Assembly: GCA_947487835.1 (NCBI GenBank)
Contig: CANKXX010000006.1
Span: 62,001-126,000, forward strand
Direction of reading: 5' to 3'
Length of the DNA stretch: 64,000 nt
Source of the DNA: an uncultured Microbacteriaceae bacterium
Lineage (GTDB): Bacteria > Actinomycetota > Actinomycetes > Actinomycetales > Microbacteriaceae
Shown here: piece by piece, positions 23,758-32,226 of the stretch
Layout of the letters: each line of letters opens with the position of its first letter
How positions within the stretch are numbered: the stretch's first letter is position 1
Position numbers and translations under genes: made by a program
The notes under the pieces: generated by a model
The model's database searches: none
What the model was told of the DNA's origin: nothing
The model's input: the letters and a program-made list of their open reading frames with translations, nothing else

Positions 23758-24828
23758 GTGGACGCTCCCAACCTGAACGCCATCTCGACGGAGAGACTGG
23801 ACCAGGTCGACGCCGTGCTCGAACGCTTCTTCAGCCTAGCCAGGGCGCGCGCCGCCCAGCACGGCGTCGAGTACGAGAAGCTCTGGAGCACGCTGCAGGC
23901 CAACGCCTCCGGCGGCAAGCGGTTCCGCCCGCGCATGGTCCTCGCCGCCTACCGCGCTCTCGGCGGCAGCGACTCCGAGGCTGCCGTGTATGTCGGCGCC
24001 GCCTTCGAGCTGCTGCACACCGCGCTCATCGTGCACGACGACGTCATCGACCGCGACTTCACGCGGCGCGGCAACCCCAACATCTCCGGCAGCTACCGCG
24101 ACATCGCCACGACCGCGGGCATCCCGCTGCCGCTGGCCGAGCACCGCGGCATGTCGGCCGCCGTCATCGCGGGCGACCTCGCCCTCACCAGCTCCTACCG
24201 GCTGATCGACCGCAGCGGCGTGGAGGACAGCATCCGGTCGCGCCTGCTCGAGATCCTCGACGACGCCGTGTTCGCCTCCGCGGCGGGCGAGCTCATGGAC
24301 GTGGAGCTGTCCCTCAAGCCCGGGGTGCCCGAGGTCGACGAGATCCTCGCCATGGAGCGGCTGAAGACGGCCGTCTACTCCTTCGAGGGTCCGCTGCAGG
24401 CCGGCGCCGTGCTCGCGGGCGCCGATGAGAACGTGGTCACGATGCTCGGCGAATTCGGCCTCGACATCGGCGTCGCCTACCAGGTGGTGGACGACCTCCT
24501 CGGCGTCTTCGGCAACGAGGAGGAGACCGGCAAGACCACGCTCGGCGACCTCCGCGAGGGCAAGCGGACCGTGCTGATCGCCTACGCGGCGGGCACCGCG
24601 GAGTGGCGCGAGATCTCCGGGCTCGTCGGCAAGATGGATCTCAGCCGGGGGGAGGCGGCGCTCGTGCGCTCGGTGCTCGAGTCCTGCGGTGCGAAGGAAT
24701 TCGCGCTGTCGCTGGCCCGGGATCGCGCCCAGGCCGCGCTAGACCGGCTGAGCGACCCGGGCGTGCCCGAGCGGCTGCGCCACGAGCTCGAGCCCGTGGT
24801 CGACGCCGTGCTGCGGCGGGTGCGCTGA
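23758..24828 (+). CDS. crtE: Geranylgeranyl diphosphate synthase
   Basis: This 356-residue trans-prenyltransferase condenses isopentenyl diphosphate with allylic diphosphates to give the C20 precursor of carotenoids. The first aspartate-rich motif is HDDVIDRD and the second is VVDDLLGVFGN; GGKRFRPRM is the IPP-binding arginine region. It is the first gene of the carotenoid operon, and its TGA overlaps the crtB ATG by one base. The start is GTG without a ribosome-binding site. Confidence 0.95.
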   Translation: MDAPNLNAISTERLDQVDAVLERFFSLARARAAQHGVEYEKLWSTLQANASGGKRFRPRMVLAAYRALGGSDSEAAVYVGAAFELLHTALIVHDDVIDRDFTRRGNPNISGSYRDIATTAGIPLPLAEHRGMSAAVIAGDLALTSSYRLIDRSGVEDSIRSRLLEILDDAVFASAAGELMDVELSLKPGVPEVDEILAMERLKTAVYSFEGPLQAGAVLAGADENVVTMLGEFGLDIGVAYQVVDDLLGVFGNEEETGKTTLGDLREGKRTVLIAYAAGTAEWREISGLVGKMDLSRGEAALVRSVLESCGAKEFALSLARDRAQAALDRLSDPGVPERLRHELEPVVDAVLRRVR

Positions 24829-25865
24829 TGGCCGAGGACACCGGCCTCTCCCTGTACGACCGCGTCGCACACGAGACGGCGTCCGTCGTCATCCGCCGGT
24901 ACTCGACCTCCTTCGGCCTCGCGTCCCGACTGCTGAGGGCCGACATCCGCGTGCACGTCGAGAACATCTACGCCCTCGTGCGGATTGCCGACGAGATCGT
25001 AGACGGCGTCGCCGCGGGCGCGCAGGTGCCGCCCGACGAGATCGCGCGGCTGCTCGACGACCTCGAGCGCGAGACGCACTCCGCGGTGGAGCGCGGCTAC
25101 AGCACCAATCTCGTCGTGCACGCGTTCGCGCTGACGGCGCGCGCGGCCGGCTTCGGCCGGGAGCTCGTCGCCCCCTTCTTCGCCTCGATGCGCCGCGACC
25201 TCTCGCCGGAGCCGCACACCACCGAGAGCTTCGACGCTTACGTCTACGGCTCGGCTGAGGTCGTGGGGCTGATGTGCCTGCGCGCGTTCCTGCTCGACCA
25301 GCGCGGCGCCGAGCGCGCCGGCTCCCTCGCCCCCGGCTCCTACGCCGCGTCGGGCGCGTCCGTCGCGCACCCGGAGCCGGACCCCGCGCTCATCGACGGC
25401 GCGCGCCACCTCGGCGCCGCCTTCCAAAAGGTCAACTTCCTCCGCGATCTCGCGGCGGACTACCGGGCGCTCGGGCGCTCCTACTTCCCCGGGGTGGACG
25501 TGGCGTCCTTCGGCGAGCGGGACAAGACCCGGCTCCTCGACGACATCGACGACGACCTGCGGATCTCCGCGGCGACCGTGCCCCGCCTGCCCGCATCGAG
25601 CCGGCGGGCCGTCGCGCTCGCCCAGTCGCTGTTCACGGAGCTCGCGGTGCGGCTCCGCGAGACCCCGGCCCAGCAGATCGCAACGACCCGCGTCCGCGTG
25701 CCGAACCCGGTCAAGGTGCGACTCGCCGCCGAGGCCGCGGTGGGGCGCACGCCGCGGGACCGCAGCACCGAAAGCCGCAGCGCCGCAAGCCGCAGCACTG
25801 AGAACCGCCGCACGACCGACAACCGGTCGGCGGACATCCGACCGAGCAAGGGGCAGAGCGCGTGA
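24828..25865 (+). CDS. crtB: Phytoene synthase
   Basis: This 345-residue squalene/phytoene synthase joins two geranylgeranyl diphosphates head to head into phytoene. The two aspartate-rich sites are visible as RIADEIVDG and FLRDLAADYRALGR, with YCYxVAG-like FDAYVYGSAEVVGLM between them. The last 40 residues or so are a Ser/Arg/Thr-rich tail of imperfect repeats (STESRSAASRSTENRR) beyond the enzyme fold. It overlaps crtI by 4 bp (GTGA). Confidence 0.95.
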   Translation: MAEDTGLSLYDRVAHETASVVIRRYSTSFGLASRLLRADIRVHVENIYALVRIADEIVDGVAAGAQVPPDEIARLLDDLERETHSAVERGYSTNLVVHAFALTARAAGFGRELVAPFFASMRRDLSPEPHTTESFDAYVYGSAEVVGLMCLRAFLLDQRGAERAGSLAPGSYAASGASVAHPEPDPALIDGARHLGAAFQKVNFLRDLAADYRALGRSYFPGVDVASFGERDKTRLLDDIDDDLRISAATVPRLPASSRRAVALAQSLFTELAVRLRETPAQQIATTRVRVPNPVKVRLAAEAAVGRTPRDRSTESRSAASRSTENRRTTDNRSADIRPSKGQSA

Positions 25866-27562
25866 GCTGGTCATGGGGACCCGGGCGCCGCGCGCTCGGC
25901 GGCAGGCGCACGACCGCGCCCGGTGCGGAGCCGAAGCGCATCGTCGTGATCGGCGGCGGCATCGCCGGGCTGGCATCCGCCGCCCTGCTCGCGCGGGACG
26001 GTCACGACGTGACTCTGCTCGAGGCCCGGGGCGCCGTCGGTGGTCGCGCGGGAACGTGGGAGAGCGACGGGTTCCGCTTCGACACCGGGCCCAGCTGGTA
26101 CCTGATGCCCGAGGTGTTCGACCACTTCTACAAGCTCCTCGGCACGAGTGCGGACGAGCAGCTCGACCTCACCCGCCTCGCCCCCGGCTACCGGGTCTAC
26201 TTCGAGGACGAGTCCGAGCCCCTCGACATCGCGGACAATCGTGAGGACAACCTCGCCCTGTTCGAGTCGGTCGAGCCCGGCGCGGGCTCGCGGATGGCGC
26301 GCTACCTCGACTCCGCACGCGACACGTACGAGATGGCCAAGAAGCGCTTCCTCTACACGTCGTTCGAGTCCTACACGCCGCTGATCGTGCGGGATGTGCT
26401 GCGCCGCACCCCGCGCCTCGCGCGCCTGCTGCTCGAGCCGCTCGACCGGTTCGCAGGCCGGTACGTGAAGGACCACCGGCTGCGCCAGATCCTCGGCTAC
26501 CCCGCCGTGTTCCTCGGCTCGTCGCCGTTCCTCACGCCGAGCATGTACCACCTGATGAGCCACCTCGACCTCGTGGACGGCGTGCTCTACCCGCAGGGCG
26601 GGTTCGGCCGGGTCATCGAGTCGATCGCCGATCTCGCGCGGGCCGAGGGCGTCGACATCCGCACCGGCACCCCGGTGACCGGCATCGACACCGAGCCGGC
26701 GAAGGACGGGCGGGCGGTCGTCCGCGGCGTCGAGTACCGGGACGCGGACGGCGGGACGGGGCTCATCGAGGCGGACCTCGTGGTGTCCGCGGCGGACCTG
26801 CACCACACGGAGACCACGCTGCTGCCGTACGCGCTGCAGACCTACCCGGAGGAGTACTGGCGCGGCCGCCTCGCCGGCCCGAGCGCCCTCCTGGTGATGC
26901 TCGGCGTCGACGGCGAGCTGCCGGAGCTCGAGCACCACACCCTCTTCTTCACCCGGGACTGGAACGGCGACTTCGCGAAGATCCTGGCGAAGAACGGCGC
27001 CCCGACGTCCGTGCCCGACCCCGCATCGCTCTACGTCTGCCGTCCGAGCGCGACGGACGACTCCGTGGCGCCCACCGGCTCGGAGAACCTCTTCGTGCTC
27101 GTGCCCATCCCGGCGGACCCGGGTATCGGCGCCGGCGGTATCGCGGGCGCGGGGGATGAGCAGGTCGAGCGCCTCGCCGACCGTGCCATCGAGCAGATCG
27201 CGACCTGGGCCGGCATCCCCGACCTCGCGTCCCGCGTCACGGTGCGCCGCACGGTGGGCCCGGCCGACTTCGCGGGCGACCTGAACGCGTGGAGCGGCAC
27301 CGCCCTCGGCCCCGCGCACATCCTCAGCCAGAGCGCGTTCTTCCGAGCGGCCAACGCCAGCAAGAAGGTCGACGGCCTGTACTACGCCGGCGGGTCGACC
27401 ATCCCGGGCATCGGCCTGCCCATGTGCCTGATCAGCGCCGAGATCCTCGTGAAGCGGCTGCGGGGCGACGTGTCGACCGGTCCGCTCCCGGAGCCTCCCG
27501 CCCCGGCCCCCGTCGCCCGCGCGACCGAGGGCGGCGACGAGCTTCCGGCGCAGGTCGCCTGA
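25862..27562 (+). CDS. crtI: Phytoene desaturase (lycopene-forming)
   Basis: This 566-residue FAD-dependent desaturase has the dinucleotide motif VIGGGIAGLASAALLARDGH and the N-terminal signature FDTGPSWYLMPEVFDHF. The C-terminal carotenoid-dehydrogenase signature reads YYAGGSTIPGIGLPMCLISA. It introduces the double bonds that turn phytoene into lycopene. A Pro/Ala-rich tail extends past the signature. The GTG start overlaps crtB, and the stop overlaps crtYe by one base. Confidence 0.95.
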   Translation: MSWSWGPGRRALGGRRTTAPGAEPKRIVVIGGGIAGLASAALLARDGHDVTLLEARGAVGGRAGTWESDGFRFDTGPSWYLMPEVFDHFYKLLGTSADEQLDLTRLAPGYRVYFEDESEPLDIADNREDNLALFESVEPGAGSRMARYLDSARDTYEMAKKRFLYTSFESYTPLIVRDVLRRTPRLARLLLEPLDRFAGRYVKDHRLRQILGYPAVFLGSSPFLTPSMYHLMSHLDLVDGVLYPQGGFGRVIESIADLARAEGVDIRTGTPVTGIDTEPAKDGRAVVRGVEYRDADGGTGLIEADLVVSAADLHHTETTLLPYALQTYPEEYWRGRLAGPSALLVMLGVDGELPELEHHTLFFTRDWNGDFAKILAKNGAPTSVPDPASLYVCRPSATDDSVAPTGSENLFVLVPIPADPGIGAGGIAGAGDEQVERLADRAIEQIATWAGIPDLASRVTVRRTVGPADFAGDLNAWSGTALGPAHILSQSAFFRAANASKKVDGLYYAGGSTIPGIGLPMCLISAEILVKRLRGDVSTGPLPEPPAPAPVARATEGGDELPAQVA

Positions 27563-27906
27563 TGGGCCTGATCTACCTCACGGCGCTGCTCGTGAGCCTG
27601 TCCGGCATGGTCCTCATCGACCACGCTTGGAAGCTGTTCTTCTGGCGTGACGCCCGCAGCGCGACCATGGTGCTCGTGGTCGGGGTGCTCTTCTTCCTCG
27701 CCTGGGACGTCGTGGGCATCAGCCAGGGCGTGTTCTTCCGCGGCGAGACGGAGATCATGACCGGCATCCTGATCGGGCCGGAGCTGCCCCTCGAGGAGGT
27801 CTTCTTCCTCACCCTGCTCTGCTACCTGACCATGAACATGGTGAACGGGTGCGGCCGCATCGCCGACCGGCACGTCGCGCGCGCGCGGGAGAGGGCGAAC
27901 TCGTGA
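27562..27906 (+). CDS. crtYe: C50 carotenoid cyclase subunit (lycopene cyclase domain protein)
   Basis: This 114-residue protein has three membrane helices (LIYLTALLVSLSGMVLI, VLVVGVLFFLAWDVVGI, LEEVFFLTLLCYLTMNM). It contains the lycopene-cyclase-domain motif PxE(E) as LPLEEVFF. In C. glutamicum and relatives, CrtYe and CrtYf act as a heterodimer that cyclises the C50 intermediate. It overlaps crtYf by 4 bp. Confidence 0.92.
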   Translation: MGLIYLTALLVSLSGMVLIDHAWKLFFWRDARSATMVLVVGVLFFLAWDVVGISQGVFFRGETEIMTGILIGPELPLEEVFFLTLLCYLTMNMVNGCGRIADRHVARARERANS

Positions 27907-28268
27907 GCTATCTCGAGGTGAACCTCTTCTTCCTCGTGCCGGTCGCCGCCATCGGCGTGCTCTGGCGGTACCTGCTGAAGCAGGAGGCGAACGCCGTGCC
28001 CTACGGCACGAGCCGGTTCGACTTCCCCGAGTACTTCTCCTGGCGCCGGGCGCCTATCGCCGCGCTGCTGCTCGCCACGGCGATCTTCGACAACATCATG
28101 ATCGAGGTGGGCCTCGTCGGGTACTCGGAGGAGGCGCTGCTCGGCTTCAAGGTGGGCATCGCGCCCATCGAGGACTTCGCCTACGCGGTCGCCGCGCTCG
28201 TGCTGCTGCCCGCGCTCTGGTACCTGCTGCGCCGGCGCTCCCGGTCCGGGCTCGAATCCTATGAGTGA
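27903..28268 (+). CDS. crtYf: C50 carotenoid cyclase subunit
   Basis: This 121-residue protein is the partner of the preceding subunit. Helices are LEVNLFFLVPVAAIGVLW, PIAALLLATAIFDNIMI and FAYAVAALVLLPALWYLL, with the conserved acidic motif IAPIEDF matching PxE(D) in lycopene cyclase domains. The GTG start overlaps crtYe, and the 3' end overlaps crtEb by 8 bp. Whether the ring formed is epsilon, beta or gamma cannot be told by eye. Confidence 0.92.
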   Translation: MSYLEVNLFFLVPVAAIGVLWRYLLKQEANAVPYGTSRFDFPEYFSWRRAPIAALLLATAIFDNIMIEVGLVGYSEEALLGFKVGIAPIEDFAYAVAALVLLPALWYLLRRRSRSGLESYE

Positions 28269-29223
28269 GCCGGACGACGCGTCCGGGGCGGGCGCGGTGC
28301 GTCGGCCAAGGTCCGGGTCCGGCGCCGGACCCGGGTCCGGCCGACCGCCGGCCCGCCCCAGCGCGTGGCGGACAATCCTGCTGTCGTCGCGCCCGCTGTC
28401 CTGGGTGAACACGGCGTTCCCGTTCGCCGCCGCCTACCTGATGACGACGCGGGAGATCGACGCCGTCTGGGTCATCGGCACCCTGTACTTCCTCATCCCC
28501 TACAACCTGGCGATGTACGGCATCAACGACGTCTTCGACTACGAGTCGGACATGCGCAACCCGCGCAAGGGCGGCGTCGAGGGCGCGGTGCTCGACCGCT
28601 CGCTGCACCGGCCGACGCTGCTCGCGGTCGCGATCACGAACGTGCCGTTCCTGATCTACCTCGCCGCGGTCGGCTCCCCGCTGTCCTGGCTCGTGCTGGC
28701 GATCAGCGTCTTCGCCGTGCTCGCCTACAGCGTCGCCGGCCTGCGCTTCAAGGAGCGCCCGTTCGTCGACTCGGTGACGTCGAGTACCCACTTCGTCAGC
28801 CCCGCGGTCTACGGGCTGGTGCTCGCGGGCGCCACGGTCACGCCGCCGCTCCTGGCCCTGCTCGCCGCGTTCTTCCTCTGGGGGATGGCGAGCCACGCCT
28901 TCGGCGCCGTGCAGGACATCAACGCGGACCGGGAGAGCGGCATCGCGTCCGTGGCCACCGCGATCGGGGCGGCCGCGACCGTGCGGTTCGCCTTCGCCGC
29001 GTATGCCCTCAGCGGCATCCTCATGCTGTTCACCGAATGGCCCGGACCGCTCGGCGCCGTGCTCGCCGTGCCGTACCTGTTCGCGATCGCCCCGTTCCTG
29101 TCCCTGTCGGACGCGGACGCCGAGCGCGCGAACGCGGGCTGGAAGCGGTTCCTCGGGCTCAACTTCCTCACCGGGTTCCTCGTGACGATCCTGCTCATCT
29201 GGCCCGGGGGGCTCACCACCTGA
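28261..29223 (+). CDS. crtEb: Lycopene elongase (UbiA-family prenyltransferase)
   Basis: This 320-residue polytopic membrane prenyltransferase adds two C5 units to lycopene to give the C50 skeleton. The first aspartate-rich site is NDVFDYESDMRNPRKGG and the second is VQDINADRESGIAS, as in UbiA relatives. The N-terminal 40 residues are a Gly/Ser/Pro-rich extension. It is the last gene of the carotenoid operon. The set crtE-B-I-Ye-Yf-Eb predicts a decaprenoxanthin-type C50 pigment. Confidence 0.93.
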   Translation: MSEPDDASGAGAVRRPRSGSGAGPGSGRPPARPSAWRTILLSSRPLSWVNTAFPFAAAYLMTTREIDAVWVIGTLYFLIPYNLAMYGINDVFDYESDMRNPRKGGVEGAVLDRSLHRPTLLAVAITNVPFLIYLAAVGSPLSWLVLAISVFAVLAYSVAGLRFKERPFVDSVTSSTHFVSPAVYGLVLAGATVTPPLLALLAAFFLWGMASHAFGAVQDINADRESGIASVATAIGAAATVRFAFAAYALSGILMLFTEWPGPLGAVLAVPYLFAIAPFLSLSDADAERANAGWKRFLGLNFLTGFLVTILLIWPGGLTT

Positions 29224-29274
29224 GCATTCCCTTCTCGGTATGCGCTCGGCGCGGCACCGCGGCCGGGGTCGGCG

Positions 29275-29280
29275 TAGACC
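29275..29280 (+). promoter_or_regulatory. Possible -10 box TAGACC before the alcohol dehydrogenase
   Basis: TAGACC lies 6 bases before the ATG. It lacks the final T of the other boxes, and the intervening TGAGGG could instead be a short ribosome-binding site. Confidence 0.3.
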
Positions 29281-29286
29281 TGAGGG

Positions 29287-30462
29287 ATGAAGGCACTCAC
29301 CTGGCAAGGAAAGCGAAAGGTATCGGTCGAGGAGGTCCCGGATCCGGTGATCCAGGATCCGACCGACGCCGTGATCCGTATCACGTCGACCGCGATCTGC
29401 GGCTCCGACCTGCACCTCTACGAGGTGTTCGGCCCGTACCTCGCGAAGGGCGACGTACTGGGGCACGAGAACATGGGCATCGTGGAGCAGGTGGGCGCGG
29501 GCGTCACCTCGCTGAAGCCCGGCGACCGCGTCGTCATCCCCTTCGTGATCGCGTGCGGCACGTGTTACATGTGCACCCGCGGGCTCACCACCCAGTGCGA
29601 GACCACCCAGAACCGTGACCAGGAGTCGGGCGCCGCGCTGTACGGCTTCACCGAGATCTACGGGTCCGTGCCCGGCGGTCAGGCCGAGAAGCTGCGCGTC
29701 CCCTTCGCCGACTTCAACGCGACCAAGGTCGGCCACGAGCTACCCGACGACCGCTACCTCTTCCTCAGCGACATCCTGCCCACGGCGTGGCAGGGCGTTC
29801 AGTACGCGGAGGTCCCCGAGGGCGGCACCCTCGGCGTGATGGGGCTCGGCCCCGTCGGCCAGTTCGCCAGCCGCATCGGCGTTCACCTGGGCTACCGCGT
29901 GATCGCCGTCGACCCGGTGCCCGAGCGCCGTGCGATGGCCGAGCGCCACGGCGTCGAGACGATCGACCTGACGGATGACGTCATCGAGGTGCTGAAGTCC
30001 ATGACCGACGGCCGCGGACCCGACTCCATCGTGGATGCGGTCGGCATGGAGGCCCACGGCGCACCCGGCGCGGCCTTCGCCGAGAATGCGGCCGGTCTCC
30101 TGCCGGACAAGCTCGCCAAGAAGGTGTTCGACAAGGCCGGCATCGACCGGCTCACCGCGCTGCACGCGTCGCTCGATGCGGTGCGCCGCGGCGGCACCGT
30201 GTCGCTGAGCGGCGTCTACGCCGGCGAGGCCGACCCGATGCCGATGAAGTCGATGTTCGACAAGCAGATCACGCTGCGCATGGGCCAGTGCAACGTGCAG
30301 CGCTGGCGCGACGACCTGCTGCCGCTCGTCGAGGACCCGTCCGACCCGCTGGGCGTCGAGGACCTCGTGACCCACCGCGTGCCGCTGGACCGCGCGCCGG
30401 AGATGTACGACATCTTCCAGAAGAAGGAAGACGGCTGCATCAAGGTGGTCCTCACCCCGTAG
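29287..30462 (+). CDS. Zinc-dependent alcohol dehydrogenase (formaldehyde-dehydrogenase-like)
   Basis: This 391-residue medium-chain dehydrogenase has catalytic-zinc residues in CGSDLHLYE and GHENMGIVEQVG. The structural-zinc lobe CGTCYMCTRGLTTQC shows the C-x2-C-x2-C-x7-C spacing, and NAD(P) binds at GLGPVGQFA. The long insertion around residues 225-300 and the C-terminal LVTHRVPLDRAPEMYDIF are typical of the glutathione-independent formaldehyde/threonine-dehydrogenase-like branch. It is monocistronic and ends at a GC-rich hairpin. Substrate is unknown. Confidence 0.88.
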   Translation: MKALTWQGKRKVSVEEVPDPVIQDPTDAVIRITSTAICGSDLHLYEVFGPYLAKGDVLGHENMGIVEQVGAGVTSLKPGDRVVIPFVIACGTCYMCTRGLTTQCETTQNRDQESGAALYGFTEIYGSVPGGQAEKLRVPFADFNATKVGHELPDDRYLFLSDILPTAWQGVQYAEVPEGGTLGVMGLGPVGQFASRIGVHLGYRVIAVDPVPERRAMAERHGVETIDLTDDVIEVLKSMTDGRGPDSIVDAVGMEAHGAPGAAFAENAAGLLPDKLAKKVFDKAGIDRLTALHASLDAVRRGGTVSLSGVYAGEADPMPMKSMFDKQITLRMGQCNVQRWRDDLLPLVEDPSDPLGVEDLVTHRVPLDRAPEMYDIFQKKEDGCIKVVLTP

Positions 30463-30476
30463 GAGGGTGCGGTAAG

Positions 30477-30502
30477 GGGGCGGCACCGCGAGGTGCCGCC
30501 CC
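30477..30502 (+). terminator. GC hairpin after the alcohol dehydrogenase gene
   Basis: GGGGCGGCACC and GGTGCCGCCCC pair perfectly over 11 bp around GCGA, 14 bp past the stop codon. There is no U-tract, as is common in high-GC actinobacteria. Confidence 0.7.
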
Positions 30503-30527
30503 TCCACTGCGTGTGCGGGCCCTCGAC

Positions 30528-30605
30528 GCAATTCAGCAGATCCGATGGGGCACTCGGCGTGTCGAGGTCGAGGAGCGGCGTGTCGGCTGACATCTGCTGA
30601 ATTGC
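30528..30605. repeat. AATTCAG element, subfamily A copy 1
   Basis: This 78-bp element has 14-bp perfect terminal inverted repeats (GCAATTCAGCAGAT and ATCTGCTGAATTGC) and an internal GGCGTGTCGGCTG block. It matches the copies at 34208 and 34347 when inverted. Confidence 0.85.
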
Positions 30606-30827
30606 GCGAGGGCCACGGGACGATCTGCTGAATTGCGCCTGCACGTCCCTGAGCTTGTCGAAGGGACGCAACCCGGTCTTCGCACGTACCTAACGCAGGC
30701 TCACCCCTTACCCAACACAGGCTCCCTCACAGCCCGCTTCCCGCCGATCAGCTAGAGACCGCCCGGCGAACGCCGTCCGAGCCTGTACACGTCTCCTGGC
30801 GGCCTGCATTCGGGACGAGTCCGGAGC

Positions 30828-30906
30828 GCAATTCAGCACAGATTCGGCCCGACCTCTGGGTGTGCGCCCGCGGCCACGGCGTGTCGGCTGAGGTCTCCTG
30901 AGTTGC
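30828..30906. repeat. AATTCAG element, subfamily A copy 2 (diverged)
   Basis: The left end is GCAATTCAGCACAGAT, the right end is the degenerate TCTCCTGAGTTGC, and the internal block is GGCGTGTCGGCTGA. It is an older copy of the same 78-bp element. Confidence 0.75.
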
Positions 30907-30931
30907 GCGGGGACGCCGCCCCGGCGAGAGC

Positions 30932-31900
30932 TCAGCTCGGGCGGGAGCGGCGTACGGCCGACGAGATGATCCACGCCGCCGAGGCGACCAGCACCAGGCG
31001 TGTACCGCGGCCCTTGCGCCAGCCGCCCGTGGTGGTGGCGACTGGGTCGCCGGGCTCGGCGGTGGTGCCGCGGGTGTCCGGTTCGTTCCCGCCGCGCAGG
31101 GCCACGAGCTCCATGGCGGGGGCGGCGACCTTCTCGTACAGGCCCGGCGTCGCGCTGTGGAACGGCACCATCAGGCCCTGAATGCGGCCCACGACGACCT
31201 CGCGGCGCGGCTTCCGCGACAGCCGCACGATGGCGGACGCGACCCGGCTCGGCGCCACGACCGGCGGCAGCGGGTGGATGCGCTCGCCCGTGTAGTTCGC
31301 GGTGTGCTGGTAGATGGGGGTGTCGATGGTGGAGGGCAGGACTGTCGAGACCGAGATGCCCTTCTCCTTGCGCAGTTCCTGGCGCAGCACCTCGGCGAAG
31401 CCGAGCAGGCCCCACTTCGAGGTGACGTACGCGGACACGAGCGGCGTGGAGATCTTCGAGTAGACGGAGCCGACGAAGACGATGGCCCCGGATCGCTGGG
31501 CCCGGAACACGGGCAGGACGGCGCGGGCGCCGGAGATCTGGCCGATGAGGTCCGTCTCGATGAGGTCGCGGAACACCTCCGAGGGGGTTTCCTCGAAAGT
31601 GCCGTAGCTGAACACCGACGCGTTGCCGACCCAGACGTCGATGCGCCCGAAGCGCTCCACGGCGGCACTCACGAGGGCCCTCACCTGGTCCTCGTCGCGC
31701 ACGTCGGTGGGCACGGCGAGCACCTCGGCGCCGAGCCCGCGGACCTCGTCCGCGACGGCCTCCAGGCCCTCCTCGCCGCGGCCGGCGAGCACGATCCGCC
31801 CGCCGCGCTTCGCGAACTTCCGGGCGGTGGCCTGCCCGATCCCGCTCGACGCGCCGACGATGACGACGACCGGATGCTTGCTGCGGTGCTTCTTGCCCAT
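30932..31900 (-). CDS. Short-chain dehydrogenase with C-terminal membrane-anchor-like segment
   Basis: This 322-residue SDR has GASSGIGQA for nucleotide binding, GNASVFSYG in the NNAG position, catalytic serine in FVGSVYSKI and tyrosine/lysine in YVTSK. After the usual fold it carries about 70 extra residues, ending in RLVLVASAAWIISSAVRR, which may be a membrane-associated helix. This resembles the SDR family 7-like group that has C-terminal hydrophobic tails. The ATG is preceded by GAGGAGG. Substrate is unknown. Confidence 0.87.
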   Translation of the reverse strand: MGKKHRSKHPVVVIVGASSGIGQATARKFAKRGGRIVLAGRGEEGLEAVADEVRGLGAEVLAVPTDVRDEDQVRALVSAAVERFGRIDVWVGNASVFSYGTFEETPSEVFRDLIETDLIGQISGARAVLPVFRAQRSGAIVFVGSVYSKISTPLVSAYVTSKWGLLGFAEVLRQELRKEKGISVSTVLPSTIDTPIYQHTANYTGERIHPLPPVVAPSRVASAIVRLSRKPRREVVVGRIQGLMVPFHSATPGLYEKVAAPAMELVALRGGNEPDTRGTTAEPGDPVATTTGGWRKGRGTRLVLVASAAWIISSAVRRSRPS

Positions 31901-31994
31901 GGGACCTCCTCGATCCCGTCTCACCGTAACGACCCCGCTGCCCCGCTGCTCCCGGGTTCTCCGCCGCACGGCGCACGCCCACCATTCCCACCGC

Positions 31995-32060
31995 TCCTGC
32001 CCAGGCAGAGGGATCCTGCCCAGCTTTAACCTGCGCAGGAATCCCCTGCCTGGGCAGGGG
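31995..32060. repeat. 67-bp nested-palindrome repeat, copy 6
   Basis: Outer TCCTGCCCAGGCAG pairs with CTGCCTGGGCAGGGG, and inner GATCCTGCCCAG pairs with CTGCGCAGGAATC around CTTTAAC. It lies between divergent genes. Confidence 0.85.
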
Positions 32061-32213
32061 CAGGGGTGATGGGAGGGATGGACGCATCCCAGCTCGGTCC
32101 CTGAGCCTGTCGAAGGGACGCGCCCGCCGCACGCACCCCGCCGCCCGCCGCCCCGCCCTGGGAAGGACCCGCGCACCCGGCGACTGCCCCGGCATCCCCC
32201 GTCGCCGCAGGCG

Positions 32214-32219
32214 TAGCGT
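32214..32219 (+). promoter_or_regulatory. -10 box TAGCGT, leaderless aldo/keto reductase mRNA
   Basis: TAGCGT is 7 bases from the ATG, and no ribosome-binding site is present. Confidence 0.5.
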
Positions 32220-32226
32220 CGGACTC

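Larger units (their letters stand above)
30503..30931. other. Repeat-filled gap between convergent dehydrogenase genes
   Basis: There is no gene. It contains two AATTCAG elements (30528-30605, 30828-30906), an extra right end (GATCTGCTGAATTGC, 30622-30636) and one GTCCCTGAGCTTGTCGAAGG repeat near 30645-30665. Confidence 0.75.
31901..32226. other. Divergent gap with palindrome copy 6 and a short repeat
   Basis: There is no gene. It contains the 67-bp palindrome at 31995-32060, a GGTCCCTGAGCCTGTCGAAGG repeat at about 32094-32118, and the TAGCGT -10 of the aldo/keto reductase. Confidence 0.7.
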
